From: Leptospira sp.
GTDB lineage: Bacteria; Spirochaetota; Leptospiria; Leptospirales; Leptospiraceae
Length of the DNA: 64,000 nucleotides
NCBI GenBank assembly: GCA_016742255.1
Contig: JACVCB010000004.1
Coordinates: forward strand, 124,001 to 188,000
Direction: 5' to 3'
A model generated the notes under the pieces. It worked only from the letters and a program-made list of their open reading frames with translations, did not search any database and was not told the origin of the DNA. Below are positions 46,676-54,724 of the stretch, in pieces. Each line of letters starts with the position of its first letter. The stretch's first letter is position 1. Made by a program: the position numbers and the translations under genes.

Positions 46676-47368
46676 ATGAACCAAGAATTAATCTCCATTC
46701 ATGAAGTATCAAAAACTGTTTCCGAAGCAATGAACACTCGTCATAGCATCCGAGAATATGATCCAAAACTGATTCCAGAGGAAATTCTCAGGAGAATTTT
46801 TGAAACAGCTTTAAGAAGTCCTAGTTGGAAAAACTCCCAACCTTGGAAGGTTCACATTGTCAATGGAACCAAAAAGGAACTACTCGCAGAAAGACTGACC
46901 AAATCTGCAAAGGAATCTGCACCTACTCCCGAGACTTCTTGGCCAGAATCTTATCCTAGTGATGCCAAAAAACGTATGTTTGATTTGGGTATGAAAATTT
47001 ATGGAGTTGCTGGCATTGATCGTAAAGACAAAGAAGCAAGAGACCAATTTATGCTTCGTAATTTTAGTTTTTTTGGAGCACCTACCGCTGTTTTCATCAC
47101 ATCAAAATTTGATCTTAATTTTTTTGTCGGAATTGATCTGGGTTGTTTCCTACAATCTGTTTTACTTCTCGCTAGAGAGGAAGGGCTTGGAACTTGCCCA
47201 CAAGCTGCATTGGGCGCTTTCCCTGAAGTGGTTCGTGAAACACTAGGTCTACCGAAGGAAGAAAAAGTGATTATGGGTTTAAGCATTGGTTATCCAAAAG
47301 CTGATTCGAATTTGAATCGTTACCATACACCAAGAGAAGAATCCTCAGATTTAATTCGATTCTATTAA
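46676..47368 (+). CDS. Nitroreductase family protein
   Basis: A 230-aa FMN-dependent oxidoreductase. The start MNQELISIHEVSKTVSEAMN is chosen; an in-frame extension of 27 codons runs through the operator and is not used. Motifs: TRHSIREYDPKLIPEEIL, LRSPSWKNSQPWKVHIV, the central IDLGCFLQSVLLLAREEGLG and VIMGLSIGYPKADSN. It should reduce nitro or quinone compounds with NAD(P)H. It is controlled together with the TonB receptor operon by the divergent TetR (inference from operators). Confidence 0.93.
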   Translation: MNQELISIHEVSKTVSEAMNTRHSIREYDPKLIPEEILRRIFETALRSPSWKNSQPWKVHIVNGTKKELLAERLTKSAKESAPTPETSWPESYPSDAKKRMFDLGMKIYGVAGIDRKDKEARDQFMLRNFSFFGAPTAVFITSKFDLNFFVGIDLGCFLQSVLLLAREEGLGTCPQAALGAFPEVVRETLGLPKEEKVIMGLSIGYPKADSNLNRYHTPREESSDLIRFY

Positions 47369-47432
47369 AAAATCATTTTGGATTCTGAATCTTTGGTATA
47401 AGATAGTTTCACAAATCGAAAGTTGGGTGAGT

Positions 47433-48035
47433 ATGTATAACAAAGATTTCTGGAACGAACGTTATGTGAGCGAAGAATATATTTATGGAAAAGAGCCTAA
47501 TGAGTTTTTACGTTCTCGACTTCCCAATTTAAAAAAAGGGAAAATCCTTTTTCCTTGTGAAGGCGAGGGAAGAAATGCTGTTTTTGCAGCAAGTCTTGGT
47601 TGGGATGTGTTTGCATTTGACCAGTCAGAAGCGGGAAGACAAAAAGCCATCCAATTAGCAAAAGAAAAAAATGTCACATTCCATTATGAAATTTCTGATG
47701 CTTTAACATATCCTTATGCACCCGAACAAATGGATATGGTGGCACTGATTTATAGTCATTTTCATAAATCGATACGAACAACTGTTCATCGAAATTGTGT
47801 ACGAACTTTAAAACCAGGTGGTCTTTTACTATTAGAAGGTTTTTCTCCTGAACAATTAAAATATACATCAGGTGGGCCAAAAGACCCAGATATGTTATAC
47901 CAACTAAAAGATCTAAAAATGGATTTTTCAGAAATGAATATTGAGTATGAAGAAACACTTGAAACTGAACTCAATGAAAGTCCGTTCCATAGAGGCAAAG
48001 CAAGCATTGTGAGAGTTGTTCTTCGAAAGATTTAA
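47433..48035 (+). CDS. SAM-dependent methyltransferase (TehB/TPMT-like)
   Basis: A 200-aa class I methyltransferase. The start MYNKDFWNERYVSEEYIYG (ATG at 47433) is preferred over a GTG six bases earlier because GGTGAG lies just upstream. Motifs: ILFPCEGEGRNAVFAASLGW (motif I), VFAFDQSEAGRQKA (motif II) and VRTLKPGGLLLLEGFSPEQL. The F-W-x3-Y start is typical of thiopurine/tellurite-type methyltransferases. The substrate is unknown. Confidence 0.85.
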   Translation: MYNKDFWNERYVSEEYIYGKEPNEFLRSRLPNLKKGKILFPCEGEGRNAVFAASLGWDVFAFDQSEAGRQKAIQLAKEKNVTFHYEISDALTYPYAPEQMDMVALIYSHFHKSIRTTVHRNCVRTLKPGGLLLLEGFSPEQLKYTSGGPKDPDMLYQLKDLKMDFSEMNIEYEETLETELNESPFHRGKASIVRVVLRKI

Positions 48036-48095
48036 ATGTGAATCTTTTTAATGGAATAGTTTGAGCATTGAAAGTTACATTCAATCTGATATAAT

Positions 48096-48578
48096 ATGAA
48101 TTACAAAATTAGAGAAGCCAATGAATTGGATATTGATCACATTTTCCAATTCATTTTAAAAAAAGCAGAATTTGATCGGAACTTAGGAGATTCCTTGGGT
48201 TTGGTAACAACTAACAAGGAAATCATAAGAAAAACTATGTTTAATGATCATCCATATGCAAAAGTTTTATTGGCAATTGATACAAACAATCTCCCAATCG
48301 GGATTGCCATATACCATTTTAGATATTCCTCATTTACAGGCCTTCCTTCCGTTTGGTTGGATGATCTTTATATAGAACCATCGGATAGAGGAATTGGATT
48401 AGGCAAAAACCTAATGCAATCTCTAATTGCAATTGCAAAAGAAAATAACGCATCCGATATAAGCTGGATTGCTAGTGACTTGAATGAAAGTGCAAAGAAG
48501 TTTTATGATAAAATCGGAAGTAGACAAATTCAAAAAAATGGTTCAACCATTACCTACCAATTAACATTTACATCTTAG
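48096..48578 (+). CDS. GNAT-family N-acetyltransferase
   Basis: A 160-aa acyltransferase of the GNAT superfamily. The middle strand VWLDDLYIEPSDRGIGLGKN and LMQSLIAIAKENNAS form the acetyl-CoA motif A with the R-G-I-G-L-G loop intact. NESAKKFYDKIGSRQIQKNG is motif B. It is similar to spermidine/diamine acetyltransferases, but the substrate is not deducible. A single gene; a 300-base AT-rich gap separates it from the N-hydroxylase cluster. Confidence 0.9.
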   Translation: MNYKIREANELDIDHIFQFILKKAEFDRNLGDSLGLVTTNKEIIRKTMFNDHPYAKVLLAIDTNNLPIGIAIYHFRYSSFTGLPSVWLDDLYIEPSDRGIGLGKNLMQSLIAIAKENNASDISWIASDLNESAKKFYDKIGSRQIQKNGSTITYQLTFTS

Positions 48579-48876
48579 AATTATAGGTGAGTTAAAAACT
48601 CTCGACAATAGTTCATTCTGTACTCATAAACCGACTATAGTTTATCAATCGTTATTCTAATTTTGTCAAATGATTGGTAAAAATTAGTTATTTCCATGGA
48701 AATTGAATTTTTCCATTTCAATGAACAATATGTTTTATCATGAAATAGAACATTAGAAACTTCTAAATTATTTTTTTGACCTAAGAAATAAATTTTAATT
48801 GAAATTAAATGACTAGTTCCGATCTCATGTTCGATAGAGTTAACATCAATTTTATGTTAACTCTAAGAAGTGAAAT
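48579..48876. other. AT-rich upstream region of the N-N bond cluster
   Basis: About 300 bases without a credible gene, very AT-rich. It contains a perfect 12-bp inverted repeat at 48835-48865 near its right end. A TTGACC at 48776-48781 could be a -35 box but has no well-spaced -10 sequence. No riboswitch-like conserved core is visible. Confidence 0.5.
48835..48865. promoter_or_regulatory. Perfect 12-bp inverted repeat upstream of the cluster
   Basis: TAGAGTTAACAT and ATGTTAACTCTA around a 7-nt spacer. There is no T tract after it, so a protein-binding operator is more likely than a terminator. It lies 11 nt before the small ORF at 48877 and 139 nt before the N-hydroxylase start. Confidence 0.6.
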
Positions 48877-48987
48877 ATGTTCAATTTGAAAAAATCATTG
48901 TTAATTGTTGTCAGTCTAGTTTCCGTAACGATTTGTTTGTTAGGATACCTTCTATTTTTTACTAAAACATTCTTAAGTTTGAACTAA
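48877..48987 (+). CDS. Putative 36-aa single-span membrane peptide
   Basis: ATG to TAA, 36 residues starting MFNLKKSLLIVVSLVSVT. The start is positively charged and followed by a 20-residue hydrophobic helix with a single Lys near the end. AAGAAG lies 7 nt upstream as a weak ribosome-binding site. It ends 17 nt before the N-hydroxylase start. It could be a leader or small membrane subunit of the cluster, or a chance frame in AT-rich DNA. Confidence 0.4.
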   Translation: MFNLKKSLLIVVSLVSVTICLLGYLLFFTKTFLSLN

Positions 48988-49004
48988 ATTCAAAATTAAA
49001 TTAT

Positions 49005-50294
49005 ATGATAGATGTTTTAGGGATTGGCTTCGGCCCGTCAAACTTATCGCTTGCCATTCAATTAAAAGAACTAGCTTTCTTTAATGATAAGAAGGTGAGA
49101 TTTTTTGAAAAAAAGAAATCCTTCTCTTGGCAACCAGGACTTTTGTTACCAAATACAAATCTTCAAATTCATTTTTTGAAAGATTTAGTAACCCTTATCA
49201 ATCCAAAAAGTCCATTTACCTTCATAAATTACTTAAAAGAACAAGGTAGATTATCGGATTTTATCAATTTGAATGTAAGTTATCCATCCCGTATGGAATT
49301 TAATGATTATTTATTTTGGGCAGCGAATAAATTCGAAGATATCGTTAGTTACAACTCTTATATTACTGATATAGAGCCCAAATACGATGTAAATCAAGTA
49401 AGTCATTTCAAAGTAACTTATGTACATGATAATATACCTAATGAAATTGAAACTAGACATTTAGTCATCGCCTCAGGAAGAAGCCCGAAAATTCCATCTG
49501 CTTTTTTTCAAATTTACGATGGTATTAATGTAATACATTCAGACCAATTTACCAAATCTGAAGTTCATAAAATTGCATCAGAAAATAATCTTAAGGATCA
49601 TAAAATTGCGATCATTGGAGCAGGACAAAGTGCAGCAGAAATTTTTCTATATTTATTAGAAAGTAAAAATCCAAATCTAAAAGTTGTCAATTTCATACGA
49701 CAGTTTGGTTATAGTCCTGCTGATTCTTCTTCATTTCGAAATAAAGTATTCGATCCTGATTTTGTAGATGTATTTTATAATCTCCCTTCTGAAGCGAAAA
49801 ATAATATATTAGAGAGTTTGTTAAATACAAACTATTCAGTAGTTGATCCTGATTTAATATCAAAAATATTCACAAAACTATACCATATGCAGCACTTTGA
49901 TCGCTCTAACAATGGTGCTATTGTTTCTTTAAGTGAAATCAAAAATGTAATTCGAAATAGTGAAAATAAAATAGAAATAGAATATTCATCTAAAATTAAT
50001 TCTAAAGTAGAAAAGCAAGAATTCGATTATATAGTTTTGGCAACAGGTTTCGAACAAGCTTTTCTCTATAAGAAATACTTCAATAAATTCAAAGATATCA
50101 TTCATTATGGAAACGATTCCAATCTTGAAGTGAATAGAGACTACTCTATAAAATTTAAAAAATGTTCTGAAGCAAAATTATTCTTACAAGGTTATTCTGA
50201 AATGAATCATGGAATCGCTGATACTTTATTAAGTGTTATGGCAAATCGTGCATTCACTATAGCAACAAGTTTAATAGGAGGCAATAAAAATTGA
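49005..50294 (+). CDS. Flavin-dependent lysine/ornithine N-hydroxylase
   Basis: A 429-aa class B flavin monooxygenase of the IucD/PvdA/SidA family, which hydroxylates the side-chain amine of lysine or ornithine. Visible: FAD site GIGFGPSNLSLAIQL (residues 6-20), the family segment LQIHFLKDLVTLINPKSPF with FINYL, the NADPH site IAIIGAGQSAAEIF (201-214), NTNYSVVDPDLI (274-285), an LATGFE motif, and the C-terminal MNHGIADTLLSVMANR. Lysine cannot be told from ornithine by sight. No siderophore synthetase gene is near; the neighbours (cupin, DAAO-like, MetRS-like) instead match N-N bond forming clusters. First main gene of the operon; its stop overlaps the cupin start. Confidence 0.92.
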   Translation: MIDVLGIGFGPSNLSLAIQLKELAFFNDKKVRFFEKKKSFSWQPGLLLPNTNLQIHFLKDLVTLINPKSPFTFINYLKEQGRLSDFINLNVSYPSRMEFNDYLFWAANKFEDIVSYNSYITDIEPKYDVNQVSHFKVTYVHDNIPNEIETRHLVIASGRSPKIPSAFFQIYDGINVIHSDQFTKSEVHKIASENNLKDHKIAIIGAGQSAAEIFLYLLESKNPNLKVVNFIRQFGYSPADSSSFRNKVFDPDFVDVFYNLPSEAKNNILESLLNTNYSVVDPDLISKIFTKLYHMQHFDRSNNGAIVSLSEIKNVIRNSENKIEIEYSSKINSKVEKQEFDYIVLATGFEQAFLYKKYFNKFKDIIHYGNDSNLEVNRDYSIKFKKCSEAKLFLQGYSEMNHGIADTLLSVMANRAFTIATSLIGGNKN

Positions 50295-50617
50295 AAAGAT
50301 CGAAGATATCATTTGAATTTGAAAAAGATTATGGAGTTAATGCAGCTAGAATTAAACCATTATTTCCAGAACTCAATCAGGCTCCTTTTGAAATGGCACT
50401 TACCAAAGTCTTACCAGGAGAAGTTATAAAAAAACATAACCATCTCGAATACGAAATTTTTATTCATTTAAAAGGCTCTCCCTTTAGAGTACAAATAGGA
50501 AATGAAGTTAGCATTATGGAAAAAGATGATGTGATCTTTGCTGAAAGAAATTTGGATCATGAATTTGAGAACATAGGCGATACTGAAAGTATTTTATATT
50601 CAATTTGGTGGGAATAA
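50291..50617 (+). CDS. Free-standing cupin, hydrazine-synthetase half (inferred)
   Basis: A 108-aa single-domain cupin starting at TTG in a TTGA overlap with the hydroxylase stop. Cupin motif 1 is complete: PGEVIKKHNHLEYEIFIHLK, with H49, H51 and E55. Motif 2 is partly changed (DDVIFAERNLDHEFEN) but keeps H90 and N94, so the 3-His/1-Glu metal site is intact. In actinobacterial N-N bond systems such as Spb40 and Tri28 a cupin of this kind is fused to a MetRS-like domain. Here the MetRS-like part is a separate gene at 53214. Function in N-N bond formation is inferred from context. Confidence 0.8.
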   Translation: MKRSKISFEFEKDYGVNAARIKPLFPELNQAPFEMALTKVLPGEVIKKHNHLEYEIFIHLKGSPFRVQIGNEVSIMEKDDVIFAERNLDHEFENIGDTESILYSIWWE

Positions 50618-50621
50618 CCAA

Positions 50622-51662
50622 ATGAAATATGATATCACAATCGTAGGAGATGGATTATATGGTTTACTGATTTCTTATTTTTCATCTTTAGCTGGACTAA
50701 GGGTTAGACTGATTGGAAAAAAAAAGAATCAGCAATATTCGGCAAGTTATCGATCGGAAGCTTTTTCGCATCAATTGGGTGAAGCTTCAAATTTTGAAAT
50801 TGAAGAATCTAAAAATTTCTATGAAAAACTCTTAAAGGAATCAGTAAATCCATTTCCGGTCTATACCTACATCCATTCTGATTCTTTTCTAAAAGAAATT
50901 TCAAAGCGCCATCCATTCAAATCAAATCAAGGAAATTTAACTCAGAATTCAGCAGGATTAGGTTATAAATTTAATGCAAAAGAAATCTTAGCTAAATTGG
51001 AAGAGAAACTAAAAGCAACAGAAATTGATTGGGTAAATTCAGATGAGATTGAAACTAATTCAACTACAAGAAAAAAACCAAATGAATTATCCAATGTATT
51101 CAAACCTTTTGATGATTCTCTCAAAGTGGTTTATGCGTTAGGTCCATGGTCTTACCATAATTCTGAATCTATCAAAATAAAAAAAATATTAGTTTTTAAT
51201 ATCTCTTTGGAAGATGAAGAATTCGCATCTGGACTTCATGTTTTCTCAGACAAAGATTGTTTTTTGTTTAGTGAAAATACAAATTCAGGAATTATAAGTG
51301 TAAATACAAAGCAATATGAGGATTCTATAAACGTCGAAACTGATTTTTTAGAAATTAGCGAAGTCGAAAAGAAGTTAGTAAACCAAATCATCAAAGAAAA
51401 TTTTAATCTCAAAGTAAATTCCTTCGAATCGATATATTTGAGGTGCATTGGTTATGACCTTTATTCATTAAATACTAACAACAATTCCAATATTCCAATG
51501 AGAAATCATGAAAATGGAAAAAATAAATTTTATCTTCCTCCCATGAACGGTCAGGGATTCAAAAACGCACCAACAAACTGTTTAAAATTTTTATCAGAGA
51601 TTTTCAAATTCACAGAACTTGAAAGATACTTTCGAGAAATTCAATTAAGTGTTCAATATTAA
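50622..51662 (+). CDS. DAAO/glycine-oxidase-like FAD oxidoreductase
   Basis: A 346-aa flavoprotein of the D-amino-acid-oxidase (DAO) family. The N-terminal FAD motif is ITIVGDGLYGLLISYFSSLA (G-x-G-x2-G); a Rossmann acidic strand is replaced by RVRLIGKKK. The C-terminal FAD segment is LPPMNGQGFKNAPTNCLKF. Homologues in N-N bond clusters (Spb39, Tri27 type) oxidatively cleave the hydroxylysine-glycine hydrazine adduct to release hydrazinoacetic acid; the same role is proposed here. It is separated from the cupin by 4 nt with GGTGGG as ribosome-binding site. Sequence is diverged, so the family call is moderate. Confidence 0.75.
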   Translation: MKYDITIVGDGLYGLLISYFSSLAGLRVRLIGKKKNQQYSASYRSEAFSHQLGEASNFEIEESKNFYEKLLKESVNPFPVYTYIHSDSFLKEISKRHPFKSNQGNLTQNSAGLGYKFNAKEILAKLEEKLKATEIDWVNSDEIETNSTTRKKPNELSNVFKPFDDSLKVVYALGPWSYHNSESIKIKKILVFNISLEDEEFASGLHVFSDKDCFLFSENTNSGIISVNTKQYEDSINVETDFLEISEVEKKLVNQIIKENFNLKVNSFESIYLRCIGYDLYSLNTNNNSNIPMRNHENGKNKFYLPPMNGQGFKNAPTNCLKFLSEIFKFTELERYFREIQLSVQY

Positions 51663-51680
51663 TATCAAAAATAAGAGAAA

Positions 51681-52016
51681 ATGGATCATATAAAATATAC
51701 ATTAAAACCGATTTCAGAATCTGAAATTGCACAAAAAACCGCACACCTAGTTTTCGAAGATTTATTAACTGAAGAATCTAAATTGGAACACCTAACAAAG
51801 GAAATAAGATATTTAATTAGTAAATTAGTGGAAGAACGTAAATATAGGATCATAATCATATCTTGTTTCATACATTTGCATAAAATTATTGAATCATTGG
51901 AAATTTTAGAATTCAAAGAAATCTTTTTTTTGGATAGTTGGCCAGTTGGAAATAATAGAACAGGGGTAAAGAAATTTTATCATATCGACTTAGAAGGATA
52001 TAAAATTAATGTCTGA
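51681..52016 (+). CDS. Small protein of unknown function in the N-N bond cluster
   Basis: A 111-aa protein that I do not recognise. It begins MDHIKYTLKPISESEIAQKT, has a predicted helical first half (HLTKEIRYLISKLVEERKYR), a hydrophobic strand (IIIISCFIHLHKII) and a C-terminal segment FFLDSWPVGNNRTGVKKFYH. It has no signal peptide or membrane helix. It overlaps the next gene by 8 nt and follows the oxidoreductase by 18 nt, so it is a true member of the operon. A substrate-specific accessory or partner of the acyltransferase is possible. Confidence 0.6.
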   Translation: MDHIKYTLKPISESEIAQKTAHLVFEDLLTEESKLEHLTKEIRYLISKLVEERKYRIIIISCFIHLHKIIESLEILEFKEIFFLDSWPVGNNRTGVKKFYHIDLEGYKINV

Positions 52017-52590
52017 TATTTCCATATCAATTGCAAAAGAAGATAATCTAAAGGAAATCATTGAAATCTTCAATGAATGTGTTGGTGACGAAAATCCTTC
52101 AGTGGCATATGAAAATCAGATAGATATCAATAATCCACCTCTTTGGATATTGAATAAGATCAAATCAAATTCAATTTTAATCGAAACAGCAAATACCGAA
52201 ATAAGAGGATTTGCACAAATTGGCGATTTTTTACTTGCTCCAAGCGTAGAAGAGTTTTCACAACTTGGAGTCTATGTAAAACGCAAATACAGAAGAAGTT
52301 TGATAGGTGCAAGACTAATAATGAGTATCATCCATTTAGCTTTCACCAAACAAAAAACCAAGATCTTCTCATTCGTCTTAGCAAACAATCGTTCAAGTTT
52401 ACTCGCTACAGCTAGACTATTCAGACCAGTTGGCGTATTGGAAAAAATTGCATTTATTAGAAATGAATTTTCAGATATTCATCTCTTCGAAAGAGATTTG
52501 ACCTATGGCTTTAATCTTCAGGAATCTCATTTTTTTTCTAACCATGTTGAAACGTATTTAAATATTAAAGAGATAAGCAATGAAATTTAA
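52009..52590 (+). CDS. GNAT-like acyltransferase of the cluster
   Basis: A 193-aa GNAT-fold protein. The central strand and helix FSQLGVYVKRKYRRSLIGAR are the acetyl-CoA motif A, but the usual R-G-x-G-x-G loop is R-R-S-L-I-G, so two glycines are missing. IFSFVLANNRSSLLATARLF resembles motif B. In triacsin-type clusters an acyltransferase modifies the released hydrazine; this protein is a candidate for the same kind of step. Overlaps the genes on both sides (8 and 11 nt). Confidence 0.7.
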   Translation: MSDISISIAKEDNLKEIIEIFNECVGDENPSVAYENQIDINNPPLWILNKIKSNSILIETANTEIRGFAQIGDFLLAPSVEEFSQLGVYVKRKYRRSLIGARLIMSIIHLAFTKQKTKIFSFVLANNRSSLLATARLFRPVGVLEKIAFIRNEFSDIHLFERDLTYGFNLQESHFFSNHVETYLNIKEISNEI

Positions 52591-53230
52591 TGATAAAAAA
52601 ATAACTTCGATTCTATTTTTCCTTTTAGTTGTGCTACATGTTTGTCTGGACTCGATCTTGCAAGATCGATCTCATCTAGTAGTAACAAAACTATTGCCGA
52701 ACTTAATTCTCCTAGCATACACAATTCAAAATAGAGAATTAATCAAATTTGAGAAAAAGTTTATTTATTTTATATTGTCACTTTCACTTATTTTATTTGG
52801 TGATGTTTGTCTACTTTTCCCAAAATATCTTTCACTTGGCTTATTGGTATATATAGTAGCACAGTTTATTTATTCTTATATATTCTTTAACAAAAGAAAT
52901 CATTCTTATGTAAGATTGGCCATATTCTTGGTGTATGGAATTTTAACAGGAGTATTGTTCCTTCCTAAAGTAAATAGCAATGTCTTGATTCCTGTAATAA
53001 TTTATATTGTCGCTCTAATGACAATGGGATATTCAGTATTTTCCAATACTGAAAAAAACTTTTTTTTGCTTAAGATTGGTGCCATCTTGTTTATATTTTC
53101 AGATACTTTACTCGGATATATTCGATTGAATCAAATTATTTACCCAATATGGAACCCGATTATACTTTTAACTTATTATTCTGCACAATTTGGACTTATC
53201 TTAGGATCGTTAAATGATGAGAAGAGGTAA
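52580..53230 (+). CDS. YhhN/TMEM86-family membrane protein
   Basis: A 216-aa protein with seven or eight hydrophobic helices. Family marks are the paired acidic residues FGDVCLLFPKYLSLGLLVYI and LFIFSDTLLGYIRLN, the first with G-D and the second with S-D, as in YhhN/TMEM86 proteins, some of which are lysoplasmalogenases (vinyl-ether hydrolases). Why a protein of this type is in an N-N bond cluster is unclear. It overlaps the acyltransferase by 11 nt and the MetRS-like gene by 17 nt. Confidence 0.75.
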   Translation: MKFNDKKITSILFFLLVVLHVCLDSILQDRSHLVVTKLLPNLILLAYTIQNRELIKFEKKFIYFILSLSLILFGDVCLLFPKYLSLGLLVYIVAQFIYSYIFFNKRNHSYVRLAIFLVYGILTGVLFLPKVNSNVLIPVIIYIVALMTMGYSVFSNTEKNFFLLKIGAILFIFSDTLLGYIRLNQIIYPIWNPIILLTYYSAQFGLILGSLNDEKR

Positions 53231-54716
53231 TCGAATTTGCCACATAGTATTTTTACCTCCTCCATGTTCAAACGGAGATCTCCACTTAGGCCACATTGCT
53301 GGTGTATATTTACCAGCTGATATATTCTCAAGAGTTTTACAAATCATCGAATCGAATGCAGAAGTTATTACTATAGCCGGAGCAGATGAGAATAACACCT
53401 ATACGTTAAAAAAATCCATACAAATCAATAAGACAATTCATGATACTTGTGAATTCTATTCTAATCGAATCCAACTGAGTTTAAATTTCTTGGAGATCAA
53501 ACCAGATATTTTTATCAGAACATCATCTCAAATTCATAAGAAGGTATCGAACGGAATTTTTGATAAATTAAAAGAAAATAAACATGTAGTGTATCAAGAT
53601 ACACGCCAACTCTATTCCAAAACCAGACAACAATTTGTTTCTGACTCATTTTGCAAAGGTTATTGTTATATCTGTGCAAGCGAAACAGATGCAGGAACGT
53701 GTGAAAATTGTGGTGAATTGATCGACCATAAAAAACTTTTGAAACCTATTTATTATTCTGATACTGAATCATTAGAACTGCAACCCACAAAAGCTTATTC
53801 GATAAAACTTGGAGAAAATCGAAAATTATTCACAAAAGATTTTAAAAAGCAAAAATGGGATTCTTGGATTAAGAAAAAAGCACTCAAATGGATTTCTTCC
53901 AATAAGAATCAAAGTCTAGAATTAACAAAAATATTTTCTGAAGGTTTGCAAATTCAAAATTCAAAACTAAATTTTTTATCTATCCCATTATGGTTTGAAG
54001 CTGTTTGGGCATATTATACTGGGATTTATCTATTTTTTCAGTTTGAAAGTTTTGAGAAGTTTTACGCAGAGCTTAAAAATAAATCTATTAATATTTATTA
54101 CTTCATGGGCGTGGATAATCGATTTCACTTTTCCATTTCTGATTCTATTGTAAGGATTTTATTAGGCTTTAAACAAATCTACACAAGGATGTATATAAAA
54201 CCTTTTTTAAATATCAATGGGAAAAAATTTTCAACGAGTCGTGGAAGAGCAATTTTTATCGGAGAACTAGAAGAAATTTTAAATCCTTACTTTTTAAGAT
54301 TCTCTTTATATCAAATTCATTGTTCTTCTAAAAACAACTTCACCTTACACCTTTATTTTGAAACTATAAAAAAATACAAAGGAATTGTTGATTTTCTCAT
54401 CCAATACAATGTCATCGAAAATTCTTTCAAAACTATTGATGACAATAAGTCATTGAAAAAATGTTTGTACCCCATTAAAAAAGATATTAAAAATTCAAAA
54501 CCTGTATCTCTTTCTAAATTCTTTAATAAAATTGAAGCCGATATTAGAACGGCAAAAAATGATAATGATTTATTTAGTGGATGTTACAAATACATTTCGC
54601 TTTTAGAATGTGTTTTACCAAACATTTCACAAAACAAAGATTTAAAAATTACGATTCCTACCTTACGGCAAAATATAAACTTTATTAAATTATTTAATAA
54701 AAAATCAGTTTTATAA
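53214..54716 (+). CDS. Methionyl-tRNA-synthetase-like protein, probable amino acid-activating half of a hydrazine synthetase
   Basis: A 500-aa class I synthetase fold. HIGH-type motif H24-L-G-H27 (NGDLHLGHIAGVYLPADIF), KMSKS-type loop K338-F-S-T-S342, and a zinc knuckle of CYIC (151/154) and CENC (163/166). Compared with the canonical MetRS at position 1, the methionine-pocket residues have changed: ALPY becomes PPPC (15-18), the His of YFHGLFWP becomes Phe306, and the pocket Trp becomes Asp310; Trp260 is kept. ATP use should be retained but methionine recognition is probably lost. In Spb40 and Tri28 such a domain joins N-hydroxylysine to glycine with the help of a fused cupin. Here it is a separate gene, 17 nt overlapping YhhN. 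Confidence 0.88.
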   Translation: MMRRGNRICHIVFLPPPCSNGDLHLGHIAGVYLPADIFSRVLQIIESNAEVITIAGADENNTYTLKKSIQINKTIHDTCEFYSNRIQLSLNFLEIKPDIFIRTSSQIHKKVSNGIFDKLKENKHVVYQDTRQLYSKTRQQFVSDSFCKGYCYICASETDAGTCENCGELIDHKKLLKPIYYSDTESLELQPTKAYSIKLGENRKLFTKDFKKQKWDSWIKKKALKWISSNKNQSLELTKIFSEGLQIQNSKLNFLSIPLWFEAVWAYYTGIYLFFQFESFEKFYAELKNKSINIYYFMGVDNRFHFSISDSIVRILLGFKQIYTRMYIKPFLNINGKKFSTSRGRAIFIGELEEILNPYFLRFSLYQIHCSSKNNFTLHLYFETIKKYKGIVDFLIQYNVIENSFKTIDDNKSLKKCLYPIKKDIKNSKPVSLSKFFNKIEADIRTAKNDNDLFSGCYKYISLLECVLPNISQNKDLKITIPTLRQNINFIKLFNKKSVL

Positions 54717-54724
54717 ACATTAAT

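Noticed and set aside
49005..50294. Hydroxamate siderophore pathway
   Set aside because: The N-hydroxylase alone would fit, but no siderophore synthetase (IucA/C type or NRPS) or iron-uptake gene is adjacent. The cupin, MetRS-like and DAAO-like genes point elsewhere.
53214..54716. Second functional methionyl-tRNA synthetase (metG2)
   Set aside because: A complete canonical MetRS is present at the window start, and the methionine-pocket residues here are replaced. The gene sits in a biosynthetic operon.
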